A stretch of DNA of 7,466 nt from Rhodopirellula sp. (lineage in GTDB: Bacteria > Planctomycetota > Planctomycetia > Pirellulales > Pirellulaceae): positions 1-7,466 of the forward strand of contig DOPG01000373.1 in the NCBI GenBank assembly GCA_003513555.1, read 5' to 3'. Positions 1 to 5,911 of this stretch are shown here, piece by piece. The stretch's first letter is position 1, and every line of letters begins with the position of its first letter. The position numbers were made by a program, and so were the translations under genes. The notes below the pieces were generated by a model. That model searched no databases. It was not told where the DNA came from and was given only the letters and a program-made list of their open reading frames with translations.

Positions 1-226
1 CTCTGATCTCTGATCTGTGAGGACGGAGGACGGATCACTCAGTGCTTGAGTCTGGTGGCTTCGATCCTGTGGATTCTTGAAACTGCAATTTTCGCAGAAG
101 CATTTTGAAAGGTTGCCCGAGCGTCTGGAAGTCGATCAGTAAATTGGCCTCACATCGCAACGCTGGTCTTTTGTAAGCTGCCAGCATCCTCGTCCCTCGA
201 AATTGATTTTTCGTTGAGCTTCAGCA

Positions 227-511
227 ATGAATCGACCAAGTTTTGACGCTAGCAGCGATCCGCGGCAAGAAGGTTCAGCCCGATCAGCGGAAGGCTTTGC
301 TGGCTGTGGAGACAGAAGAAAAGATTTGCATCCGGAGGATCAGAAGGTGCCATTTTTGGGGATACATTTCAAATGTTGCAAGACCTATGGAAGAATCTAT
401 CGCAGTCCCTTGCGTCTGGTTTATGAAGGGCATTGCCCGAAGTGTAGGGGATTGTTGACAGTCCCAATCGGTCCGGGTGGACTTGATACACGGTTTTTGT
501 CGGCGCAGTGA
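227..511 (+). CDS. Small zinc-ribbon-like protein of planctomycete type
   Basis: This frame encodes 94 residues. The first 40 or so are low in hydrophobic residues and look variable. The second half, about residues 41-94, looks like a compact conserved domain: FLGIHFKCC (43-51), YGRIYR (54-59), GHCPKC (68-73) and IGPGGLDTRF (81-90). Cys50/Cys51 and the Cys70-x-x-Cys73 pair could form one zinc site, as in a zinc ribbon. I recall small planctomycete proteins with the same order (CC, a YxRIY-like stretch, CPxC, GPGGTxxRF), so I think the gene is real; that recollection could not be checked. No function is known to me. The ATG at 227 has no good Shine-Dalgarno site, and the true start could lie further in, since only the second half looks conserved. 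A 143-codon frame on the opposite strand overlaps it but shows no family features. There is no close neighbour: 266 bp separate it from the next gene. Confidence 0.6.
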   Translation: MNRPSFDASSDPRQEGSARSAEGFAGCGDRRKDLHPEDQKVPFLGIHFKCCKTYGRIYRSPLRLVYEGHCPKCRGLLTVPIGPGGLDTRFLSAQ

Positions 512-777
512 ATTATGTGGCGGACCCGAACGCATGCGTCCACAACTGTTGTTGGTTCCTTGCGTTGTGGCTGGCGCGGTTTGCCAATGGTACGTGCCTT
601 GTGGCGATTGCCCCACAGCATCCGTCGAAGGTGGCCTGGAGAGTCGGCATCGGGCTTTCGCGAGACCTGTCTGTTTTGATACTGTGCACTCAAGTGAATC
701 GATCGGGGAACCCACTTTTGTGTTTCACGCGACGGTTTCATGGGCATGGTCACGAACTAATCTGAAATGATCCAAAC

Positions 778-1323
778 ATGTTGGGTGAATACAAAGTCAG
801 TCGGTGCACAAGGCAGTGCCAGCATTTGAAGCGTCCATTGCGTGAGGGTGAATGGTACTACTCTGTCGTAGTGGAATCTGGAGATGACTTTGTGCGGCAG
901 GACTATTCGGCTGAAGCTTGGAGCGAGCCACCGGACGGCACTGTAGGTTGGTGGAAGTGCCGAATGCCCACCTCCGACGAGAAAAAGTTGGTTCTGGCGC
1001 CGATTGAAGTGCTAACGGATTTGTTGCGGCAGATGGGCAGCCAACCTGAGAAAGCAAAGAGTCGGTACCTGCTTGCTTTAATGCTCATGAGGAAGCGAGT
1101 GATTCGGCCATTGGATACAGAGGACCATCAGGTAGACGTGCTGCGAATCGAAGTGATCGCTACCGGATCAGAAATCGATATTCCGGTTTGTGTCATAACT
1201 CGAGGTGAGTCAGAACAGTTGCGACAGGAATTAGACGAGCTGTTGTATTGTGAAGCAGAAGAAATGGAAGTCGGCGGCAAGGAAGATGGGCTTTCTGATG
1301 TCGAAACTGCTCAAAATCAGTGA
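778..1323 (+). CDS. Conserved hypothetical protein, planctomycete type
   Basis: The product has 181 residues, no signal peptide and no membrane segment, so it is probably cytoplasmic. The N-terminal part has a Cys10-x-x-x-Cys14 pair followed by a GEWYYS stretch (24-29), then DYSAEAW (42-48) and a GWWKCRMP block (57-64). The middle is a likely helical region rich in Leu, Arg and Met (76-111). The end is acidic (about 156-175). The order 'Cys pair, GExYYS, DYxxxAW, GWWKxRMP, RYxLALxLxRRRV' is one I associate with uncharacterised planctomycete proteins; I know no domain name or activity for it. An in-frame TGA at 763-765 lies just upstream and there is no other start codon between, which fixes the ATG at 778. 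The Shine-Dalgarno site is weak. The next gene, for an exported protein, lies 134 bp downstream on the same strand, so co-transcription is possible but unproven. Confidence 0.8.
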   Translation: MLGEYKVSRCTRQCQHLKRPLREGEWYYSVVVESGDDFVRQDYSAEAWSEPPDGTVGWWKCRMPTSDEKKLVLAPIEVLTDLLRQMGSQPEKAKSRYLLALMLMRKRVIRPLDTEDHQVDVLRIEVIATGSEIDIPVCVITRGESEQLRQELDELLYCEAEEMEVGGKEDGLSDVETAQNQ

Positions 1324-1457
1324 GGGTGACTGGCGGTTTGTCCGCCCGCAGTTCAGTGCGATGGCTTGCGTCATGTCTTACTCGCACCAAAATCATTAAT
1401 TATCAAAAATTCAGCGGCAGAGAACACTCTGTTGGACACCGAAATTTGAGTGCAGGG

Positions 1458-2411
1458 ATGCGATTACTCAGCTGGTTCGGAATACTATTTATCTGTTTTG
1501 TTTCGGGCGGTGCGACCTGCGCTCCGAGGAGTACGCCCATGCCGTTTCCACCTCCACCCACGGTTCTCACTGAAACACCCTCGCTTGAACAGATCGCAAG
1601 TGTTGTCAACCGCAGTCAAGCCATTCGTCAGTTAAGTACCAACTCGGCAACGGTGAAGATGCTCAGCATGCCGAGTTTGCCGCGTCTCAATGCGACGATG
1701 CATGTTGAGCGTAATAAGAATTTTCGGCTACGTGCCAGTTTGCCGATCGTGATGGGAGCTGGCATGGACATGGGAAGTAATGACGAAGTGTTTTGGTTTG
1801 AGGTGCCGGAAGGTATGTCAAAAACACTGTATTACGCTCGGCATGACCAATATCGCCAACAGTTGGAACGTGCCATTCTGCCGGTTGATCCATCTTGGGT
1901 GATGGACGCTTTAGGACTTGTGCAAATTAATCCTGCGAACGTGGATGCAGGGCCGGTTCAAAGACCGGATGGTCGGTATGAGGTTAGCAGTATGATCAGC
2001 ATGCCTAACGGTATCTTTCATCGCATCTGTTTCATCGATCCGAATGCAGGTCACGTCACCGATCAGTATCTCTATTCACCTTCGGGACAGTTGATCGCAG
2101 AAAGCCATGCGTCGCAGCATAAGTACTACGAACAGTTTCAATGCAGCTTACCGCATGTGGTGGAAATCAAACTGACACCCAATCTTGGCCCGCCGTTGGA
2201 AATGAAGATCGATGTGGGTGCTTACACCCTGAATCAGTTGCTAACCGGTGAGACTGACGTCTTCGCAATACCGACCTCTGCGTCTCATATGGTCGACTTG
2301 ACTACGATTGCTCCCGAAGCGGCTGCCGCCGGTCAAGTGTTACCCTCAAGTGCGGTTAATTACAGCGCACAGGGGCATCCTGCGTATCCGTTACGTGGTG
2401 AGTTTCGCTAG
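1458..2411 (+). CDS. Exported protein, LolA/DUF4292-like (tentative)
   Basis: From the ATG at 1458 the product has 317 residues. It opens with a signal-peptide pattern: MR, a hydrophobic core LLSWFGILFICFVSGGA (3-19), then Cys21. The sequence before Cys21 (GAT) is not a good lipobox because of Thr at -1, so lipid attachment is doubtful. A proline run (29-34) looks like a linker. After it come a helix-like segment (about 42-60, VVNRSQAIRQL) and a stretch of probable beta strands: LNATMHVERNKNFRLRASLP (77-96), NDEVFWFEVPEG (108-119), YEVSSMISMPNGIFHRICFI (174-193) and HVVEIKLTPN (233-242). This resembles periplasmic LolA/DUF4292-type carriers that bind lipid in a half-barrel, a similarity of pattern only. 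The frame is open back to a GTG at 1320 that overlaps the previous stop, but that start adds 46 residues unlike a leader, so 1458 is preferred. Its 3' end converges with gmd across 48 bp. Confidence 0.72.
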   Translation: MRLLSWFGILFICFVSGGATCAPRSTPMPFPPPPTVLTETPSLEQIASVVNRSQAIRQLSTNSATVKMLSMPSLPRLNATMHVERNKNFRLRASLPIVMGAGMDMGSNDEVFWFEVPEGMSKTLYYARHDQYRQQLERAILPVDPSWVMDALGLVQINPANVDAGPVQRPDGRYEVSSMISMPNGIFHRICFIDPNAGHVTDQYLYSPSGQLIAESHASQHKYYEQFQCSLPHVVEIKLTPNLGPPLEMKIDVGAYTLNQLLTGETDVFAIPTSASHMVDLTTIAPEAAAAGQVLPSSAVNYSAQGHPAYPLRGEFR

Positions 2412-2459
2412 GTTGTCGCGACAGGCGGCTTGTAAACATCGCCGTTGGGGTGGACTTGC

Positions 2460-3464
2460 TTAGTCGTTGGGTGTGCCAACGCACTGTGGCTCCTGCAGTT
2501 TTCTGTCGTTCATGACCATGCGTTCCGCGAGTTCAGGAAGTGTTGTGGTGGCGGTCCAGTCGAGCTTCGCTTGTGCCTTCGTTGCGTCGCCCACTAGTTG
2601 GGTGACCTCAGAAGGGCGCATGTATCGAGGGTCTTGTTCGACGTAATCATGCCAGTCAAGATCAACGGCTTTAAAGGCTGCATCGAGAAATTCGCTGATC
2701 CTGTGCTCTTTTCCCGTCGCTAGCACGTAATCATCCGGCGTTGGTTGCTGCAGCATCCGCCACATTGCGTCCGTGTAGTCAGGGGCGTAACCCCAATCTC
2801 GTTTGCCGTCCAGTGAACCCAACTTCAGTTTGTCCTGTAAACCGAGAGAGATCGCTGCCGCTGCCTTCGTGATCTTGCGCGTGACAAAGGATTCGCCTCG
2901 GCGTTCCGATTCATGGTTGTAGCAAATTGCATTGCATGCGAAGAGGCCGAACGAATCCCTGTACAGTCGAACCATGTTGGTAGCGAAAGTTTTAGCGACC
3001 CCATAGGGCGTCACTGGCCGCATCGCTGTCTGTTCATTTTGGGGAGCCACGTCTGGACGACCAAAAATCTCGGAGCTGCTGATGTGGAGAAAACGTGGTT
3101 GCTTCGTAAGGTCCCTAACAATTTCCAGTAGCTTGAGCGTGCCCATACCTGTGAATTGACAAGTCGTTTCTGGAATCTCAAAACTCGCGCCGACATGACT
3201 TTGACCAGCCAGATGGTAAAGTTCATCCGGTTCGGTTTTTAAAAGAATGCGACGGATTGTGGTGGTGTCGTCAAGATCCGCGTAATGAAGGAATAGACGT
3301 TTGTCGTATACGTCGCTGTCATGGAACAACGCGTCGAGTCGAACTCTTTGAGTGGAACTGGTGCGACGAACTAACCCATGGACTTCGTAATTCCTGCTCA
3401 ACAATTGTTCTGCAAGGTAGGATCCGTCTTGACCGGTAATCCCGGTAAGCATTGCAGAGGGCAC
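2460..3464 (-). CDS. gmd: GDP-mannose 4,6-dehydratase
   Basis: This enzyme converts GDP-D-mannose to GDP-4-dehydro-6-deoxy-D-mannose in the cytoplasm, the entry step to GDP-fucose, GDP-rhamnose and related deoxysugars for polysaccharides. The 334 residues are close to the family norm. The NAD(P)-binding Rossmann motif is GITGQDG (8-14). The short-chain dehydrogenase active site is visible as SSSE (129-132) plus Tyr154 and Lys158 in TPYGVAK. Other GMD signatures are NHES (183-186), KRDWG (221-225) and RPSEV (283-287). One variation: Glu187 stands where NHES is usually followed by Pro. The start is GTG at 3464 with GGAAAA close upstream. An ATG at 3452 would lose four residues and lacks a ribosome site. 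On the same strand, 263 bp upstream, lies a NusG paralogue, and the gap holds a large predicted RNA structure, so expression may depend on antitermination. No fucose or rhamnose synthase follows here, because the next gene converges. Confidence 0.95.
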   Translation of the reverse strand: MPSAMLTGITGQDGSYLAEQLLSRNYEVHGLVRRTSSTQRVRLDALFHDSDVYDKRLFLHYADLDDTTTIRRILLKTEPDELYHLAGQSHVGASFEIPETTCQFTGMGTLKLLEIVRDLTKQPRFLHISSSEIFGRPDVAPQNEQTAMRPVTPYGVAKTFATNMVRLYRDSFGLFACNAICYNHESERRGESFVTRKITKAAAAISLGLQDKLKLGSLDGKRDWGYAPDYTDAMWRMLQQPTPDDYVLATGKEHRISEFLDAAFKAVDLDWHDYVEQDPRYMRPSEVTQLVGDATKAQAKLDWTATTTLPELAERMVMNDRKLQEPQCVGTPND

Positions 3465-3473
3465 GACTTTTTC
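3465..3473 (-). promoter_or_regulatory. Ribosome binding site of gmd
   Basis: Reading the minus strand, a GGAAAA stretch lies a few bases before the GTG at 3464. The alternative ATG at 3452 is preceded only by CCTCTGCA, which has no complementarity to the 16S rRNA tail. This favours the GTG start. Confidence 0.45.
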
Positions 3474-3615
3474 CGTGGTTAATAGTGAGGGAGATTTATC
3501 AGGGATGTGAAGTGCAGGAAACCGTAAATCAACGGGATTTCAGACACTTGGTATTCAGTCTGGATGTGCGGATGAAATCCGACGCGACGCTCGCACGTGC
3601 TCGTTTGGGACTGTC

Positions 3616-3693
3616 GATTTCGTGCCTCGGGGAGGGGGATCGAGGACGAATGTGTCGGGGAGGGGTGGAGGACACTGGGACAGTTGGGTGGTG
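3616..3693 (-). promoter_or_regulatory. C-rich, G-poor segment, candidate Rho utilisation site
   Basis: On the minus-strand transcript this 78-nt stretch contains 40 C and only 10 G, counted by eye. Rho loads on unstructured C-rich, G-poor RNA, so the segment is a candidate rut site within the gmd leader. It sits inside the stem that closes the predicted RNA structure and includes the two C-rich loops. NusG paralogues such as RfaH are known to suppress Rho-dependent termination, which makes the location next to such a gene suggestive. No termination point can be seen directly. Confidence 0.35.
3627..3665 (+). repeat. Two direct copies of an 11-bp G-rich repeat
   Basis: TCGGGGAGGGG occurs at 3627-3637 and again at 3655-3665, a spacing of 28 bp start to start. 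On the RNA of the gmd strand these read as C-rich 11-mers that fall largely in the loops of two neighbouring predicted hairpins. The four G-runs on the plus strand could alternatively form a G-quadruplex, although the long middle loop makes that less attractive. Confidence 0.7.
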
Positions 3694-3727
3694 AAACGAG
3701 TTGACGTGCGAACGTCGCGTGTGGTGG

Positions 3728-4282
3728 TCAGGCGATCGACTCAAGTTGGCAATCTTCCAGCTTGACACTGACACCTTGATCCATGAATTGGACCGAAACG
3801 AGTAAGCGGGTTTCCTGGTCCCGCCGGATTACAGTTCCTTCGTAACCAGAGAATGCACCGGAACGGACACGGACGGTCTCGCCAGGTTGGATGCGACTCT
3901 CGACCGTTAATGGAGCGCCGGTATTGACCAGGCGATGAATCTGTTTCAGGTCAGCAATGAACTGCTCCGTGTTTGTGATCTGTTCGTGTTTTACAATGCA
4001 TCCGGTGCATATAGCTTTGTAGCGCTCGTTCTCCAAACCACACATGAACACGTAGTTATTGAACAATGGAGCGTAGGTTGTTCTTACCCTGCCCGCGGGT
4101 GATCGCTTTCGGTGGGGAATCTGTGGAGCATAGTGATAGATGTCCAAATCACGGAGTCTTCTCATTAGTTGTTTTTCTTGGCGACTACGTGTGTAAAATA
4201 GCCACCAGAGGTGTTCGTGTGACTGTGGTTGCTCGAGCAATGTTGCCGGATGGCAGTCTGGCTCGGGTGGAAGAATTGGCAT
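3728..4282 (-). CDS. Specialised NusG paralogue (NGN-KOW transcription antiterminator)
   Basis: The 184-residue product has both parts of a NusG-type factor. The NGN domain runs from about residue 25 to 118, with WWLFYTRSRQEKQL (26-39), a helix, then YAPLFNNYVFM (70-80), which matches the LFPGYVFV-type strand of NusG. The KOW domain is at about 131-183, with PGETVRVRSGAFSGYEGTV (133-151). NGN binds the RNA polymerase clamp, and KOW contacts ribosome, Rho or other partners. The first 24 residues are extra and proline-rich. General NusG normally sits in a secE-rplK cluster; this copy lies upstream of gmd, as RfaH, UpxY and LoaP relatives do near polysaccharide or secondary-metabolite operons. 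I therefore read it as a paralogue dedicated to this locus. The gene ends 263 bp before gmd, separated by a folded C-rich leader that could be its target. The ATG at 4282 has only a distant AGGT upstream, so the start is less certain than the family. Confidence 0.88.
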   Translation of the reverse strand: MPILPPEPDCHPATLLEQPQSHEHLWWLFYTRSRQEKQLMRRLRDLDIYHYAPQIPHRKRSPAGRVRTTYAPLFNNYVFMCGLENERYKAICTGCIVKHEQITNTEQFIADLKQIHRLVNTGAPLTVESRIQPGETVRVRSGAFSGYEGTVIRRDQETRLLVSVQFMDQGVSVKLEDCQLESIA

Positions 4283-4782
4283 GGTTGTCGTAAGACCTAT
4301 ACGCTTGCAGCTAGTTGTTTTGGCCGGAGAATGTCGCCATCCTCAATCGTTCTCTACTGATCAATAAAAGCACAGGGACTGTTGCTCGATCACTTCGGTA
4401 AGCTCGGCTCAGACTTAACCTTTGCTCATTCTCTGCGAAGCACTTTTGTTTCGACACTTGGGTGGTCAATGGTAAGTACGTGTCCGCCAGTCGAGAGGAG
4501 AGACGCCAGCGATTTCATGCGTCACGTTACTGGTGCTGGGATCGCTTGGGGTTCACTCTCTCGTCTAGGAAAGAGAAATCGGTTGAAGCGAGTGTGGAAT
4601 GTGGCAAAACGTTGCGGAGCTTGGTGGATAGTGAAGGTAGGGGATTGGTAACGACATTGAGAAAGGTTGTAGCGACTATGCTGGTTTCGATACCAGGATC
4701 GCGCTGGCTGCCGTTGCCGCAGCACAATCATTCGCGTCTTGATCAGGCTTTATGCGGCATTGAGCTTTGAAATCGGGCACGT

Positions 4783-4810
4783 ATGACATAGCGGTTCCCC
4801 GCTGTATAGT
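4783..4810 (+). promoter_or_regulatory. Candidate sigma-70-type promoter of mnmH
   Basis: ATGACA at 4783-4788 (five of six to TTGACA) and TATAGT at 4805-4810 (five of six to TATAAT) are separated by 16 bp. Transcription would begin near 4817, leaving a leader of about 54 nt. The spacer contains the dyad AGCGG-TTCC-CCGCT (4790-4803), which could be an operator. An alternative pair, TTGAGC (4760-4765) with TATGAC (4782-4787), overlaps it. This is consensus matching by eye only. Confidence 0.4.
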
Positions 4811-4842
4811 GGTCCGTAAGTGCTGCTCACACGTTTTTTGAA

Positions 4843-4854
4843 CAACAGCTGTTG
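4843..4854. promoter_or_regulatory. 12-bp perfect palindrome in the mnmH leader
   Basis: CAACAGCTGTTG is a perfect palindrome lying between the candidate promoter and the ribosome binding site of mnmH. It could be an operator for a dimeric repressor. One or two 12-bp palindromes are expected by chance in a window of this size, so the placement is the only argument. Confidence 0.25.
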
Positions 4855-4860
4855 AAAACC

Positions 4861-4865
4861 AGAGG
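4861..4865 (+). promoter_or_regulatory. Ribosome binding site that decides the mnmH start
   Basis: AGAGG lies 5 nt before the GTG at 4871. The in-frame GTG at 4865 overlaps this motif and has no site of its own upstream, so initiation at 4871 is favoured. Confidence 0.5.
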
Positions 4866-4870
4866 TGATC

Positions 4871-5911
4871 GTGATTAGTGAAACGATCGATATCCAGGAC
4901 TATTTGAAGTCACCGTCCAGGCCAACGATCGATGTGCGTTCCCCTGCTGAGTTTGCTGCTGGCCATATTCCAGACGCGGTGAACATTCCGCTATTCAGTG
5001 ACAGTGAGCGAGCTGAGGTTGGAATCGCCTACAAAAATCGAGGCCGAAATCACGCGATTGGGTTGGGTTTGCGTCTCGTCGGGGAAAAAGCAGATGCATT
5101 GCTGCAGTCATTGAGTCAGTTCGACGAGGGGCAGGGCGTGTTCATCCACTGTTGGCGTGGGGGAATGCGAAGTGAAGCGTTTAACTGGCTGGCATGCCGA
5201 ACCGGACTGGTTGCCACCCGAATTCTCGGTGGTTACAAAGCGTTCCGACGGGCTGCCCATCAAAGTTTCGCTGAACCGATGAAAATTGTGATACTGTCGG
5301 GATATACGGGTGTCGGGAAGACTGTTCTGCTGCAGGATCTGAAGGCGGCGGGGGAACAGGTGATCGACCTTGAGTCACTGGCTTGTCATCGTGGTTCAGC
5401 CTTCGGTGGCATTGGACAGCCTCCGCAACCCACTGTTGAGCAATTCGAAAACGACCTGTTCACGCGTTGGCGACTGTTGGATACGAGCCGGCCCGTTTGG
5501 CTTGAGGATGAAAGTCAGTCGATCGGTAGAGTCAATTTGCCGCTGCCACTCTGGAATCAAATGCGTGCAGCGCCCGGAATTTTTGCGGAGGCTGATCGAG
5601 AAAGTCGCATTGAATTGCTAGTGCGGGAGTATGGCGATTTGCCCTCCGAAGCGCTGGGTGACGCAATTGGCAGAGTGAAAAAAAGGCTCGGTGGCTTACG
5701 ATATCAACAGGCAATGGCGGCATTGGAAGACAAGCAGATTGCCGAATTTGCCGATATCGCGTTGCGGTACTACGACGATGCCTACAACACGGCCTCGCAA
5801 AAGAGGCCACGGGGCAACCTCATTAAGTTTGCACTCGCGGAAGCGGGCGTTGCCGACCCGTTGGCCGACCTGCGTGTACTCGGGCACGAATTGGTGAAAC
5901 CGAAACACTAA
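4871..5911 (+). CDS. mnmH: tRNA 2-selenouridine synthase (MnmH/SelU)
   Basis: MnmH replaces sulfur by selenium at the wobble 2-thiouridine of tRNAs for Lys, Glu and Gln, using selenophosphate, through a geranylated intermediate. It acts in the cytoplasm. From GTG 4871 the product has 346 residues, near the family length. The N-terminal rhodanese domain (about 1-130) has DVRSPAEF (21-28), GHIPDAVNIP (31-40) and the active-site loop HCWRGGMRS (93-101), with the catalytic Cys94. The C-terminal P-loop domain has Walker A GYTGVGKT (144-151), then DLE (166-168) and WLEDESQSIG (210-219), a stretch typical of this family. GTG at 4865 would add two residues, but the ribosome site AGAGG favours 4871. 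The gene stands alone: selD, whose product makes selenophosphate, is not in the window and should be elsewhere if the enzyme works as in E. coli. No key residue is missing. Confidence 0.94.
   Translation: MISETIDIQDYLKSPSRPTIDVRSPAEFAAGHIPDAVNIPLFSDSERAEVGIAYKNRGRNHAIGLGLRLVGEKADALLQSLSQFDEGQGVFIHCWRGGMRSEAFNWLACRTGLVATRILGGYKAFRRAAHQSFAEPMKIVILSGYTGVGKTVLLQDLKAAGEQVIDLESLACHRGSAFGGIGQPPQPTVEQFENDLFTRWRLLDTSRPVWLEDESQSIGRVNLPLPLWNQMRAAPGIFAEADRESRIELLVREYGDLPSEALGDAIGRVKKRLGGLRYQQAMAALEDKQIAEFADIALRYYDDAYNTASQKRPRGNLIKFALAEAGVADPLADLRVLGHELVKPKH

Larger units (their letters stand above)
3569..3720 (-). ncRNA. Predicted structured RNA leader between nusG-like gene and gmd
   Basis: By hand-pairing, the minus-strand RNA from 3720 to 3569 folds as follows. 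The basal stem P1 pairs 3704-3720 with 3582-3598: 17 pairs, one a G-U (3590/3712) that would be a C-A mismatch in plus-strand RNA. After an internal loop of 1 x 3 nt, 3694-3700 pairs with 3600-3606 (7 pairs). P2 pairs 3679-3684 with 3610-3615 (6 pairs). Inside P2 are two hairpins, P3 (3671-3675 with 3652-3656) and P4 (3641-3645 with 3625-3629), each with a C-rich loop. A small hairpin (3569-3573 with 3577-3581) abuts the base of P1. The element begins 7 nt after the NusG-like stop codon and ends about 105 nt before the gmd start. No U-tract follows, so it is not an ordinary intrinsic terminator. Its role is inferred: a cis-acting leader for antitermination or attenuation, or a repeat element that folds. 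Confidence 0.55.
4283..4870. other. 588-bp region without a convincing gene, divergent upstream regions
   Basis: This region separates the leftward nusG-like gene from the rightward mnmH and must hold both promoters. Open frames of up to about 100 codons exist on both strands (for example 4462-4770 +), but none has a ribosome site, a recognisable domain or a plausible composition. I found no tRNA. The mnmH-proximal end holds a promoter-like pair and two short dyads, listed separately. I could not pick out a clear promoter for the nusG-like gene. Confidence 0.6.

Noticed and set aside
1..34. Two adjacent 7-bp tandem duplications (CTCTGAT twice at 1-14, GGACGGA twice at 21-34)
   Set aside because: Only two copies each and no link to a gene. 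They could be the end of a longer array outside the window, but nothing here shows that.
284..715. 143-codon open frame on the minus strand
   Set aside because: It overlaps the plus-strand CPxC protein antisense, has no recognisable features and looks like a shadow of that gene and the following gap.
2414..2423. 10-bp palindrome TGTCGCGACA in the 48-bp gap between convergent genes
   Set aside because: It has no loop and no T-run, so it is not a credible terminator, and palindromes of this length are expected by chance.
4681..4696. CTGGT-TTCGAT-ACCAG hairpin resembling a tRNA T-arm
   Set aside because: The loop has six bases rather than seven, and no acceptor, anticodon or D-arm can be placed around it.
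4462..4770. 102-codon open frame on the plus strand
   Set aside because: GTG start without ribosome site, no domain-like pattern, and overlapping equally long frames on the other strand. Probably chance.
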